Shown here in pieces: positions 1 to 7,211 of a stretch of 64,000 nucleotides of DNA (positions are counted from its first letter, which is position 1; every line of letters starts with the position of its first letter). Location: the NCBI RefSeq assembly GCF_001875325.1, contig NZ_MDDC01000006.1:62001-126000 (forward strand), written 5' to 3'. A program made the position numbers and the translations under genes. Origin of the DNA: Neomoorella thermoacetica (lineage in GTDB: Bacteria > Bacillota > DSM-521 > Neomoorellales > Neomoorellaceae). Below the pieces are notes generated by a model. That model saw only the letters and a list, made by a program, of their open reading frames with translations, had not been told where the DNA came from and did no database searches.

Positions 1-395
1 ACCATGGCGATGCAGCGCGCCAGGCCGATTAAAATGAGGCCGGCCATGTATTCCGGGTAATTGTGTAAAAAGATGATGGCCAGGATAAACATCAGGACGG
101 GACCGATGACCCAGTTCTGGATAAGGGACAGGGCCATTACTTTTCCATTGCGGAACACCTTGCCCAGTTCCTCGTACTTGACCTTGGCCAGGGGCGGGTA
201 CATCATGACAATCAGGCCGGCGGCAATAGGGATGGAGGTCGTTCCTACCGACATTCTGTTAAGGACTTCCGCTACCCCGGGCACCATATAACCCAGGCCC
301 ACACCGAAGGCCATGGCCAGGAAGATCCACAGGGTCAAGAAGCGGTCCAGCAGGGATAACCTGGCCACGGGTTGATAGTTATTTGCGGGTGCCAT
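1..395 (-). CDS. acr3: ACR3-type arsenite efflux permease (3' part missing)
   Basis: This is an integral membrane exporter that moves arsenite out of the cell, running off the left edge of the window. The 131 visible residues start at the ATG at 395 behind an AGGAGG site. They contain four hydrophobic segments and end in the motif [12 protein letters not shown]3 proteins carry a conserved cysteine needed for transport in the fourth membrane segment within this RCIAMV signature. The gene lies 113 bases downstream of an ArsR repressor on the same strand, so the two probably form an arsenite-inducible operon. Family assignment is confident from the motif and topology. The C-terminal two thirds cannot be seen. 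Confidence 0.9.
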   Translation of the reverse strand, partial: MAPANNYQPVARLSLLDRFLTLWIFLAMAFGVGLGYMVPGVAEVLNRMSVGTTSIPIAAGLIVMMYPPLAKVKYEELGKVFRNGKVMALSLIQNWVIGPVLMFILAIIFLHNYPEYMAGLILIGLARCIAM

Positions 396-508
396 GACTT
401 AAATCCTCCTTCCTGCCTTTCCTTATTTTCCTTTCCACGCTAGTTATGGTGGCTGGCCGTCATAAACATTTACGGGTCTGATTTTCCCTAACAGCAGCCG
501 TTTTTACT

Positions 509-889
509 TTATTCTTTACTACCCCTCTCCCGGGGCTGGCGGCAGGCAACCTTGGGGTTTTCCAGAAGCTGCTGCAGCTTGTCGTAGTCGGCAGTAAACT
601 CTTTCTTAGCTGCCAGGGGTACATCCAGGTAGGCCAACCAGCCCTGGAGGACCGCGGCCAGTTTTTCTTTTTTCAGGTGGTAAAATACCCACTGGCTCAC
701 TTTTTCCTCCCAGACCAGGTCCGCTTCCTTCAGGACCCGCAGGTGCTGGGAGATGGCCGGCTGGGTGATGCCCAAAATCTCTTCCAGCTCGCAAACGCAC
801 AACTCTTGTTCGGCCAGCAGGGCGATAATCCGCAGCCGCAAATGCTGGCCCAGGGCTTTAAAGGCCTTTTCCCACTCCTTTAAATTCAC
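509..889 (-). CDS. arsR: ArsR/SmtB-family metal-sensing repressor
   Basis: This winged-helix repressor of about 126 residues probably releases DNA when it binds arsenite or another thiophilic metal(loid). The helix-turn-helix region reads LGITQPAISQHLRVLKEADL. It is preceded by ELCVCEL (Cys about residues 31 and 33), the classical alpha-3 metal-binding pair of ArsR proteins. A cysteine near the C-terminus (VACRQ) could act as a third ligand. I chose the GTG at 889 because an AAGGAGG site (898-904) sits 8 bases upstream; the in-frame GTG at 898 would overlap that site. It is the first gene of the acr3 operon, and its promoter overlaps a perfect AT-rich inverted repeat that is likely its own operator. 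Confidence 0.93.
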   Translation of the reverse strand: MNLKEWEKAFKALGQHLRLRIIALLAEQELCVCELEEILGITQPAISQHLRVLKEADLVWEEKVSQWVFYHLKKEKLAAVLQGWLAYLDVPLAAKKEFTADYDKLQQLLENPKVACRQPRERGSKE

Positions 890-902
890 CCCCTTCACCT
901 CC

Positions 903-951
903 TTATATAAGTCATTAATTATATAATATTAGAGTTTGGGGGCTTTGTCAA
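903..951 (-). promoter_or_regulatory. arsR-acr3 promoter with ArsR-like operator
   Basis: Read leftward, a TTGACA -35 box (951-946) is followed after 17 bases by TATTAT (928-923). Two copies of TTATATAA at 903-910 and 919-926, each self-palindromic and separated by 8 bases, overlap the -10 box and the transcription start. This is where an ArsR repressor would block initiation. Confidence 0.75.
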
Positions 952-1037
952 GAAGATTTAAGAGTCGATCTTAATTTCGCCAATTGGTCTATACCTCTTC
1001 CCTTTCTCGCTTAAATTAATTATTGGCGAATTTTTTC

Positions 1038-1088
1038 TTGACAAATCGCCTTGAGCTTGCTATGTTATATATGCGTTTATTCATATAT
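1038..1088 (+). promoter_or_regulatory. Promoter and ArsR-like operator of the MFS exporter
   Basis: TTGACA (1038-1043), a 17-base spacer and TATGTT (1061-1066) form a sigma-A promoter. Immediately downstream is a perfect inverted repeat, ATATATG (1067-1073) and CATATAT (1082-1088), around 8 bases. The half-site resembles the one upstream of the ArsR gene at 8964, suggesting control by one of the ArsR proteins in this island. Confidence 0.7.
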
Positions 1089-1111
1089 TGTATTTTAGGA
1101 GGATCTCTGTA

Positions 1112-2305
1112 ATGAAGCGCAACACCCTTATCCTTATCCTAGGCCTGACCGGTTTTACCGTTATGGCCGACAACTGGGTGGTTTCGCCCATCCTGCCGGC
1201 TATAGCCCGTTCTTTTAATATTGAACCTGTCCGGGCCGGCCTGTTGATTACCGCCTACATGATTCCCTTTGGCCTGTTCCAGCTAATCTTCGGCCCCCTG
1301 GCCGACCGTTATGGCAAGCGCCAGGTAGTCAACCTGGCCATGGCCCTGTTCACCTTAGGCACAGGCCTCAGCGCCCTGGGCTTCAGCCTCACCGGCCTGG
1401 CCGCGTACCGCGCCCTGACCGGCATCTTCGCCGCCTCGGTGATGCCCATCTCCCTGGCCCTCATCGGCGACGTGGTCCCCCTCCAGGAACGGCAAGCGGC
1501 CATCGGTACTTTTATGGGCATTTCCTTCCTTGGCCAGGGGCTGAGCATGGCTATCGGCGGGACCATCGCCTATTTCCTGAGCTGGCGCGGTGTTTTTGCC
1601 GCCTACGCCATCCTGGCCCTGGTGTCCACCCTGTTGCTTTATACCCTAGGCAGCCGGATACCCTCGGTACGCAACCCCCGGAGCCAGTTTTTCACCCCTT
1701 ATCTGCGCCTTTTAAGCAGCGCTACCAGCGCGCCTGTCTACCTGGTAGTGCTGCTGGAGGGCATCTTAATCATCGGCTCTTTCTCTTACCTGGGAGCCTA
1801 TATAGCCCAGACCTATCATTATAATAACTTTGTCATCGGCCTCATCATGACGGCCTTTGGTATTGCCGCCGTCCTGGCCGGACGGGCCAGCGGCCCGCTG
1901 GCTTACCGGTGGGGTCGGCGCCCGGTACTGCTGGCGGGCCTGCTGGCGGCCGCTGTAGCAGACGTCCTCTTCTGGACCTATGGCTCGCAACTTTTTATGT
2001 TAATCCTGGGCGTGGCCCTACTGGGGTTGGGTTTCATGCTGGCCCACTCTACCCTGCTAACCATCGCTACGGAATTTGCCGCCCGGGCCAGGGGTACGGC
2101 CATGTCTCTGGTAGCCTTCGCCTTTATGGGCGGCGGCGGTGTCGGTACTGCCATCGGCGGCCGCCTCATTCATGCTTTTAATTTCAACCGTTTCTTTGCC
2201 CTTTATGCCCTCTGCCTGTTCCTCTTAATTATCCTGGCGGCCCTGGTGGTGAGGGTCGACACGGCCGCCCCGGCCAGGCTGGAACCGGCCGGTGATACGC
2301 GATAA
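1112..2305 (+). CDS. Major facilitator superfamily exporter (DHA1-like)
   Basis: This is a 397-residue membrane transporter with about 12 hydrophobic segments, typical of proton-coupled drug or metabolite exporters. The loop between segments 2 and 3 carries the MFS motif A (GPLADRYGKRQ, about residues 63-73), with a degenerate repeat in the second half (GPLAYRWGRRP). The ATG at 1112 lies 9 bases after an AGGAGG site (1097-1102). A TTG further upstream lies inside the operator and is an unlikely start. The gene stands alone behind its own promoter and ArsR-like operator, so expression probably responds to a metal or metalloid. The substrate cannot be read from the sequence. Confidence 0.85.
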   Translation: MKRNTLILILGLTGFTVMADNWVVSPILPAIARSFNIEPVRAGLLITAYMIPFGLFQLIFGPLADRYGKRQVVNLAMALFTLGTGLSALGFSLTGLAAYRALTGIFAASVMPISLALIGDVVPLQERQAAIGTFMGISFLGQGLSMAIGGTIAYFLSWRGVFAAYAILALVSTLLLYTLGSRIPSVRNPRSQFFTPYLRLLSSATSAPVYLVVLLEGILIIGSFSYLGAYIAQTYHYNNFVIGLIMTAFGIAAVLAGRASGPLAYRWGRRPVLLAGLLAAAVADVLFWTYGSQLFMLILGVALLGLGFMLAHSTLLTIATEFAARARGTAMSLVAFAFMGGGGVGTAIGGRLIHAFNFNRFFALYALCLFLLIILAALVVRVDTAAPARLEPAGDTR

Positions 2306-2321
2306 AAGGCGGGGATACCCC

Positions 2322-2389
2322 TTGACACGAGCATTAACCAGCAGTATCATGTAATTAGCTTATATATGTTAACAGCATATATAAGCTAA
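2322..2389 (+). promoter_or_regulatory. Promoter with 14-bp inverted-repeat PadR operator
   Basis: TTGACA (2322-2327), 17 bases and TATCAT (2345-2350) form the promoter. A perfect 14-bp inverted repeat with arms 2355-2368 and 2376-2389 and a 7-base spacer begins 5 bases after the -10 box. Its core, TATATATG with its mirror CATATATA, resembles known PadR-family sites. The padR gene lies just downstream on the opposite strand. Confidence 0.8.
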
Positions 2390-2411
2390 CCAAAAAGGAG
2401 GGGAAGAAACA

Positions 2412-2600
2412 ATGTTTAAGGGCCATGATTGCGGCCAGCGGCGGGGATGCTATTGCCACGGTCATCACCCCGGAGGCTTCCACCGCCACTTTTTAACTGC
2501 TGCGGAGAAAAAAGCCCGCCTGGAGGAGTATCTCAAGGAGCTGCAGGCTGAAGTAAAAGCTGTAGAGGAAAGGTTGAAGGAACTAGGAGAAGGGGCTTAA
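2412..2600 (+). CDS. Small His/Cys-rich coiled-coil protein, function unknown
   Basis: This 62-residue protein starts behind a strong AAAGGAGGGG site. The first 28 residues are rich in histidine, cysteine, glycine and arginine (HDCGQRRGCYCHGHHPGGFH) and look like a metal-binding tail. Residues 29-62 form a charged heptad-like helix beginning LTAAEKKARLEEYLKELQ. Small proteins of this layout are common next to PadR regulators and metal-related genes in anaerobes, but no function is established. It is the only gene directly behind the PadR-type operator. Its stop codon overlaps the stop of the convergent padR gene by 3 bases. I take it as real from its ribosome binding site, promoter and biased composition. 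Confidence 0.75.
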   Translation: MFKGHDCGQRRGCYCHGHHPGGFHRHFLTAAEKKARLEEYLKELQAEVKAVEERLKELGEGA

Positions 2601-2610
2601 TCCCCCTTCT
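2588..2610. terminator. Stem-loop over the converging 3' ends (possible bidirectional terminator)
   Basis: AGAAGGGG (2588-2595) and its complement CCCCTTCT (2603-2610) form an 8-bp stem around the two overlapping stop codons. There is no long T-run on either side, so termination efficiency is uncertain. Confidence 0.4.
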
Positions 2611-3007
2611 CCATCTCTTTGTCCTGCCCGAAGATATCTTCGTAACGGCGCAGGAAGGTTTCCAGGGCGGCTTTATTGCGCCGGATGGTCACCGCCCAGT
2701 CATGGAGATAATCTACTCCTTCCGGGGTTATCTCATACCGGCGGCGGGCCGGTCCTGGTCCGCTTGTCGACCAGTGGGACCGTACCAGCCCTTCTTCCTC
2801 CAGGCGGCGTAAATTTCGGTAAACGGCCCCGGCATCAGGAACGCCTTCCCATAACCCCAGGCGGTTCATGCTTTCCATCAGCTCGTAACCGTGGGTGGAT
2901 TTTTCATAGAGCAGCAACAATAAGCAGGGCTGCAAAAAGCCTTCCATGCGGGCGCCGCGACAATCGCAGCGATTGTCGCGGCGCCTGCCGGGTTCATGAC
3001 CGCACAT
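2597..3007 (-). CDS. PadR-family transcriptional repressor
   Basis: This 136-residue PadR regulator has an N-terminal winged helix: FLQPCLLLLLYEKSTHGYEL at about 24-43, then YRNLRRLEEEGLVRSHW and RRRYEITPEG. A short C-terminal helix would serve for dimerisation. A Cys/Arg-rich tail (MCGHEPGRRRDNRCDCRGAR) precedes the domain. Such tails occur in close relatives and may bind metal. The ATG at 3007 has an AGTGAATCC leader with only a weak ribosome site. An internal ATG at 2947 would give the bare domain but has none. PadR proteins usually repress their neighbours and are released by a small ligand; likely targets here are the operator at 2355-2389 and the divergent permease pair starting at 3119. 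The ligand is unknown. Confidence 0.88.
   Translation of the reverse strand: MCGHEPGRRRDNRCDCRGARMEGFLQPCLLLLLYEKSTHGYELMESMNRLGLWEGVPDAGAVYRNLRRLEEEGLVRSHWSTSGPGPARRRYEITPEGVDYLHDWAVTIRRNKAALETFLRRYEDIFGQDKEMEKGD
2951..2985. repeat. 17-bp perfect inverted repeat inside the padR 5' coding region
   Basis: Arms 2951-2967 and 2969-2985 are perfect complements with a one-base centre at 2968. In the padR mRNA this lies 22 bases after the start codon and would make a very stable GC-rich hairpin encoding the Arg/Asp/Cys-rich tail. Confidence 0.8.
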
Positions 3008-3118
3008 GGATTCACTCCCTATCTGCTATTTACATATGTGTGTTAATATACAATAATAGGATAAACCAATAATTCCATCCCGTCAACAAGACACAATAAC
3101 ACATAAAGGAGAGATGCC

Positions 3119-3601
3119 ATGTTTACCCTGCTACTTTACCTGCTGGCCCTGGGTGGGCTGTTAATTTCCTACGGGAAAGACCGCCATAAAACCAGGCTGG
3201 CTTTAATGAAAGGCTGGAAGGCCTTTACCAACATCTTACCCGACTTCACTGTCGTCCTGGCCCTGATAGGGATTATGCTGACTTATCTGTCACCTCATAC
3301 CATTGCCGCACTGGTGGGCAAAAACAGCGGCTTCCCGGGCATGCTGGCCAGCTCAATAGCCGGCTCCGTTACCCTTATTCCCGGGTTTGTCGCCTTTCCC
3401 CTGGCCAAATCTTTGCTCGACCGGGGTGCCGGAATCATGCAGATGGCCGTCTTTGTTTCGACCCTGATGATGGTGGGCGTCGTCACCGCTCCCCTGGAAA
3501 GCAGGTATTTCGGTAAAAAAGAAACTATCCTCCGTAATTCTTTGAGCTACGTCTTTTCCTTTATCGTGGCTATTATCATCGGGATGGTGGTGGGAGCATG
3601 A
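3119..3601 (+). CDS. Permease-like membrane protein, first half of a split pair
   Basis: This is a 160-residue protein with about five hydrophobic segments. It resembles one half of the predicted permeases of the ArsP/DUF318 type, which are normally single chains of over 300 residues. A key feature is the Pro/Gly-rich turn TLIPGFVAFPLAKSLLDRG (about 80-98), which recurs in similar form in the next gene. It lacks the TPFCSCS cysteine motif seen in the full-length permease at 7671-8627. The ATG at 3119 follows AAAGGAGAG. The gene is divergent from padR with a 111-base spacer that includes ACATATGT (3032-3039), a possible second PadR site. Its last bases overlap the next start (ATGA). The transported substrate is unknown. 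Confidence 0.75.
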   Translation: MFTLLLYLLALGGLLISYGKDRHKTRLALMKGWKAFTNILPDFTVVLALIGIMLTYLSPHTIAALVGKNSGFPGMLASSIAGSVTLIPGFVAFPLAKSLLDRGAGIMQMAVFVSTLMMVGVVTAPLESRYFGKKETILRNSLSYVFSFIVAIIIGMVVGA

Positions 3602-4140
3602 ACTTGCTTAACTTAATTAAGACTTACCGCTACTTTTTATTAATCATTCTCTTTGACGTGGTAATAACCGTCTTCCGTCCCGGCACCGGCTTGACAATTT
3701 TCAAATACACCGCTGGTAACTTTGCCGAGATGCTCGCCATTATCCCGCCGATTTTTCTTCTCCTGGGCCTCTTAGATGTCTGGGTACCGCGGGAAACGAT
3801 TATTCGCTACCTGGGTGAAGGCTCCGGGCTAAAGGGTATTGTCTTAAGCATAGTGCTGGGGGCGGCCGCTGCCGGGCCCCTTTACGGCGCCTTCCCGGTG
3901 GCCGCGGTCATGGCGAAGAAAGGCACCAAATACAGCAACATTATCATTTTCCTCTGTTCCTGGTCGACTTTAAAAATCCCCATGTTCCTGTTTGAAATGT
4001 CAGCCCTGGGCATAAAGTTTGCCCTGACCCGCTGGCTGGTCAACATCCCCGGGATACTGGCGATGGCTTATATTATCGACCGCCTCATAGGAGAGGAAAA
4101 CAAAGCGGAATTCTACCGGCGGCAGATGGCAAATCTATAA
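3598..4140 (+). CDS. Permease-like membrane protein, second half of a split pair
   Basis: This is a 180-residue membrane protein with about five hydrophobic segments, translationally coupled to the preceding gene through an ATGA overlap. The segment AAAAGPLYGAFPVAAVMAKK (about 96-115) matches the turn in the first half, consistent with two pseudosymmetric repeats that assemble into one transporter. Topology and motif place it with the ArsP/DUF318-type permeases, but the conserved cysteines are absent, so arsenicals are not a safe guess for the substrate. The C-terminus is a short charged tail. The gene ends five bases before the convergent Fe-S protein gene, leaving no room for a terminator between them. 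Confidence 0.75.
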   Translation: MNLLNLIKTYRYFLLIILFDVVITVFRPGTGLTIFKYTAGNFAEMLAIIPPIFLLLGLLDVWVPRETIIRYLGEGSGLKGIVLSIVLGAAAAGPLYGAFPVAAVMAKKGTKYSNIIIFLCSWSTLKIPMFLFEMSALGIKFALTRWLVNIPGILAMAYIIDRLIGEENKAEFYRRQMANL

Positions 4141-4144
4141 CGGC

Positions 4145-4714
4145 TTACCCCAGCATCCCCTGCAGGGCGTTGAACCGTTCACTATTTTCCTCCTCCGCCA
4201 GGGGCGGGCAATCCGCCAGGGCGTTTTCACCGCTCAGCAACCTGGCGGCAAAAGCCAGGCAGGTCAACTGGCCGCACCGGCGGCAGTTGGTTCCGGGCAG
4301 CCATTTGTATATTTGCAGCGCTGTGGGCCTTTCCTTTTTGGCGAAGAAAGGGTGGATTTCCTTTTGCCGCCGGTGGGTATCGTTGATTAAATCCTTGAGC
4401 CAATCCAGCACCTGGAGGGCGTCAGTCATATTGACCGCTTTGGCCATGGTAAGGCGCCGGGGATAAAGAGTTATGAGACGAAACTCTTTCATAAAAGTCA
4501 GGTTTTTAGCGTAATGGTTATATACGGCATTTTTAATCACGGTATTGAGGTAGGGTAATAACTCCTCAATATCCTGGCTCAAAACCGCCTGCAGGCGGAT
4601 CTTTTCCGCATCGGCCAGGCAGGTCTCCACTTTGGTCACGTCAATCTTTTCCAGAAACACAGGTACCGCCTCCCATATCTCTTTTGCTGCCTGAATCATA
4701 GCCTCTTTCTCCAT
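4145..4714 (-). CDS. Putative [4Fe-4S]-binding protein with a PF04060-type FeS domain
   Basis: This is a 189-residue soluble protein. The C-terminal 50 residues carry the four-cysteine cluster motif seen in the large corrinoid iron-sulfur protein subunit and RnfB: LPGTNCRRCGQLTCLAFAAR followed by a fourth Cys in LADCPPL, that is C-x2-C-x4-C-x16-C. The first 130 residues are mostly helical and contain no motif I recognise. It lies just downstream of the cysteine desulfurase-like gene on the same strand (44-base gap) and may be co-transcribed with it. A redox or cluster-carrier role is likely, but the partner is unknown. The ATG at 4714 has only a weak GGTGGG ribosome site. Confidence 0.75.
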   Translation of the reverse strand: MEKEAMIQAAKEIWEAVPVFLEKIDVTKVETCLADAEKIRLQAVLSQDIEELLPYLNTVIKNAVYNHYAKNLTFMKEFRLITLYPRRLTMAKAVNMTDALQVLDWLKDLINDTHRRQKEIHPFFAKKERPTALQIYKWLPGTNCRRCGQLTCLAFAARLLSGENALADCPPLAEEENSERFNALQGMLG

Positions 4715-4758
4715 GCCGGCCCACCAAGGCCCTTTTGATAACAGGACCTCCCAATAAT

Positions 4759-5910
4759 TCAGCTTGTTAATTCTACAATTTCCCTTACCGCCGTTAAAAA
4801 GGCATCTATCTCTTCCGTGGTATTAAAATAACTTACGCTGGCCCGCACCGTTCCCCGCTCCAGGGTGCCTATGGTTTTATGGGCCAGGGGCGCGCAGTGC
4901 AGGCCCACCCGGACCATAATTTCGTGGCCCTCGTCCAGGGCGTAGGCTACCTCTTCCGGGGCCAGTTCTTTAAGGTTAAAGGAAACCACGCCCACCTTGC
5001 GCGCCGTTACCCTCGGACCATAGACGGTCACCGCAGGTAACTCTTCCAGCCCGGCCAGCATCCTGGCCGTCAGAACCTCCTCGTGGGAACGGATCCGGCT
5101 GATCCCCTGGTTGAGGACATATTCCACAGCGGCTTTAAGGCCGGCAATGCCGACAACATTCAGCGTCCCGGCCTCAAAGCGATCCGGCAGGCCCTCAGGC
5201 ATGTACTCCAGGCGGGACACCGAACCGGTACCCCCTTCCTTCAGGGGACGCAGATCGAAACCGGGACGTATATAGAGGCCGCCGGTACCCATGGGGCCGA
5301 GCAGGCCTTTGTGACCGGTAAAGGCCAGGAAATCGATATCCAGTTCCTGGGCATCTATGGGATATGCTCCGGCTGTCTGGGCGGTGTCCAGCAGGACAGG
5401 CACCCCGTGCCGGTGGGCTGCGGCAGTAATTGCCTGCACCGGCATCACCGTTCCCGTAACATTGGAGGCATGGGTGCAGGCCAGCAGGCGCGTTTCCTCA
5501 CGGAAGGCCGCATCCAGCTCTGGCAGTAGCAGTTCGCCGTCTTCCCGGCAGGGCACCACGGTAATGCTTATCCCGCGCTCCTTCTCCAGGGTTTTCAAAC
5601 AGCGCCAGACGGCATTATGTTCCATAGCCGTAGTAATGACATGATCGCCGGGGTTCAACCAGCCCTTGAGGGCCAGGTTGATGGCCTCGGTGGCATTGGC
5701 GGTAAAAACGATGCGGGTGGCGTCATTAATGTTAAATAACTTCCCCAGTAGCCGCCGGCACTGGAAGACTATCTCTTCCGCCGCCAGGGCGCGTCGGTAG
5801 CCGCCCCGGCCGGCGCTGGCTCCTATATTCTTCATAAAATGCTCCATGGCCTGCCAGACCGTCAGCGGCTTGGGAAAGGTAGTGGCGGCGTTATCCAGGT
5901 AAATGGCCAC
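4759..5910 (-). CDS. Cysteine desulfurase-like class V aminotransferase
   Basis: This 383-residue PLP enzyme belongs to the group-II cysteine desulfurase-like family that removes sulfur from cysteine for Fe-S or thio-cofactor synthesis. It begins with the typical YLDNAATTFPKP. The PLP-binding residues are visible: Asp175 and Gln178 in LLDTAQTAG, and the Schiff-base lysine Lys201 in FTGHKGLLGP. The persulfide-accepting cysteine is Cys339 in RVGLHCAPLAH. The length is normal. The GTG start at 5910 follows AGGGGGTG. A terminator at 5969-5999 separates it from the upstream DGC operon. The downstream FeS-domain gene could be a recipient of its sulfur, but this is inference from position only. Confidence 0.88.
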   Translation of the reverse strand: MAIYLDNAATTFPKPLTVWQAMEHFMKNIGASAGRGGYRRALAAEEIVFQCRRLLGKLFNINDATRIVFTANATEAINLALKGWLNPGDHVITTAMEHNAVWRCLKTLEKERGISITVVPCREDGELLLPELDAAFREETRLLACTHASNVTGTVMPVQAITAAAHRHGVPVLLDTAQTAGAYPIDAQELDIDFLAFTGHKGLLGPMGTGGLYIRPGFDLRPLKEGGTGSVSRLEYMPEGLPDRFEAGTLNVVGIAGLKAAVEYVLNQGISRIRSHEEVLTARMLAGLEELPAVTVYGPRVTARKVGVVSFNLKELAPEEVAYALDEGHEIMVRVGLHCAPLAHKTIGTLERGTVRASVSYFNTTEEIDAFLTAVREIVELTS

Positions 5911-5968
5911 TATTTACACCCCCTACCAGGGCATTCTTATTCGGCCTCAACTTTTTTTCCGGAATCTG

Positions 5969-5999
5969 AAAAAAAGGGGGATAACTTACTATCCTCCCT
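5969..5999 (-). terminator. Rho-independent terminator of the DGC/ferredoxin operon
   Basis: Read leftward, GGGAGGATA and TATCCCCC form a stem with one mismatch around a short loop, followed by seven T (5975-5969). It sits just after the stop of the gene at 6016. Confidence 0.7.
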
Positions 6000-6015
6000 G
6001 TCCGACCCCGGACAA

Positions 6016-6348
6016 CTAAGCAAGAATATTTCCTACTTCTTTTATTATCTCCTCGCAGGGAATATCACCGGCATAGCGGGGCGTGCCGTCGACCACCACC
6101 AGGGGCGCCGGGTAAGGGCCGTTAGTAAGGGCCCGTAGCCCTGACGGCACCTGATCCCGGGGTACTGCCCGGAGGTCGATGTAAACAGCCTCCGCCTGCC
6201 CGGCGAACTTTTCCTCAAGCTGCTGCTGCAACTCGCCGACCTGCTTTTTAATCGCCGCCGTGGTCATGGCCGCACCGCCGCCACAACCGCAACCGCAGCC
6301 ACCCCCGCTACTCGGGTAATCATAAATCTCCACCTTAACTTTAGCCAT
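6016..6348 (-). CDS. Small thioredoxin-fold-like protein with a Gly/Cys-rich N-terminal segment
   Basis: This 110-residue protein starts at the ATG at 6348 behind GGAGGAG. After a short first strand (VKVEIYDYP) comes an unusual run of alternating Gly and Cys, SSGGGCGCGCGGG (residues 13-25), where thioredoxin-like proteins normally have their CxxC. The second half (VYIDLRAVP, then PLVVVDGTPRYAGDIPCEEI) resembles the C-terminal strands of thioredoxin/glutaredoxin-like proteins such as YuzD, with the cis-proline region before the last strands. Cys98 is an extra thiol. It is the last gene of the ferredoxin-DGC-DGC operon, 3 bases after the preceding stop. A metal- or sulfane-binding role is plausible from the cysteines but unproven. 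Confidence 0.7.
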   Translation of the reverse strand: MAKVKVEIYDYPSSGGGCGCGCGGGAAMTTAAIKKQVGELQQQLEEKFAGQAEAVYIDLRAVPRDQVPSGLRALTNGPYPAPLVVVDGTPRYAGDIPCEEIIKEVGNILA

Positions 6349-6351
6349 TGT

Positions 6352-6772
6352 TTACTCCTCCCGGTTAATTTTATCGACCTGCTCCAAGATAGCTGCCGCT
6401 ACCTGGTCGACCATAGCTTTTTGCTCTGCTGTAAGCTCCCGGGTGGATAACGTCCCCTCGCCGAGCTTTTCCCCGGCAATGAAGTCCGTAACCACCACCT
6501 TGCCGCTTACCGGCCCGCTCAGGGCTTCGGTGGCCTTTAAAGCGCAACATTTTTCGCACCCGTCGATGGTTATCGTGGGATAATTACGGGCGAAGTTGCG
6601 CTCTTCCTCGCCGCCGGCCATAAACAGGGGCAGGCAAATAGTTACGAAATTATAGCCCGGCCTGATGGACCGCAGCACCTTCTGGGTGGCCAGGCGGGAA
6701 ATGGTCCCCCCCGGGGCAGGCCTCGCCGCTGCAGGAAATCAGGCCGATGGATAATTTTCCTTCTTCGCTCAT
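6352..6772 (-). pseudogene. DGC-domain (putative zinc-binding) protein with a frameshift in a G7 run
   Basis: The reading frame begins at the ATG at 6772, behind a good GGAGGAG site, with LSIGLISCSGEACPGG. It continues in another frame as TISRLATQKVLRSIRPGYNF and on to the DGC signature TIDGCEKCCALKA, ending at 6352. The two parts join exactly at a run of seven G on the coding strand (6706-6712); six G would restore one 139-residue protein. DGC-domain proteins are small cysteine-rich proteins of unknown function predicted to bind metal through the N-terminal Ser-Cys and the Asp-Gly-Cys motif. The remaining downstream ORF lacks the N-terminal cysteine motif. A sequencing error, a real inactivating mutation or slippage are all possible. 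Confidence 0.7.
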
Positions 6773-6795
6773 GCTTTCTCCTCCCCAACAGGCGT

Positions 6796-7209
6796 TTATT
6801 GCTCCTCTCCTGCGTCATACCAGCGATCGACTTTACCGGCCAGGCCGGCAGCCAGTTCGTCGGCAATCTGCCACCCTGCCGCCGTCAGATGGGCGGCCGT
6901 GCCGGTATCGACGCCCCGGTGGTTGCGAAAAGCGTCCACGGCGCGGATCATTTCCACCACCCGGCCGCCGGCGTGCTCGGAAATCTTGAGATCATTGTTG
7001 GCGGCAATCCGGCTGGCGCAGCCGTCGATAACCACCAGGCTGCCTTCCCGGAGAAGAGGAGCGTAACGGGACGGCGCCGTCTGGTAAAGCACCGGGCAGA
7101 TAATCTCGCTACCCGTGGCCGCCGCCATTTTCAGGGCCAGTTCCCGGGCCAGGCAGCCGGCTTCTTTATCCAGGCCGTTACAGGGCAAGATAACATACTT
7201 TGAAGCCAC
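6796..7209 (-). CDS. DGC-domain putative zinc-binding protein
   Basis: This 137-residue protein is the second and intact DGC-type member of the operon. Its N-terminus YVILPCNGLDKEAGCLAREL supplies two cysteines where the family has its Ser-Cys element. The family signature appears as VVIDGCASRIA at about residues 60-70. Both proteins should bind a metal ion, but no biochemical role is established for the family. The GTG at 7209 lies just inside the end of the ferredoxin gene, so translation is coupled. It differs clearly from the neighbouring frameshifted copy, so the pair is an old duplication rather than a recent tandem repeat. Confidence 0.75.
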   Translation of the reverse strand: MASKYVILPCNGLDKEAGCLARELALKMAAATGSEIICPVLYQTAPSRYAPLLREGSLVVIDGCASRIAANNDLKISEHAGGRVVEMIRAVDAFRNHRGVDTGTAAHLTAAGWQIADELAAGLAGKVDRWYDAGEEQ

Positions 7210-7211
7210 GG

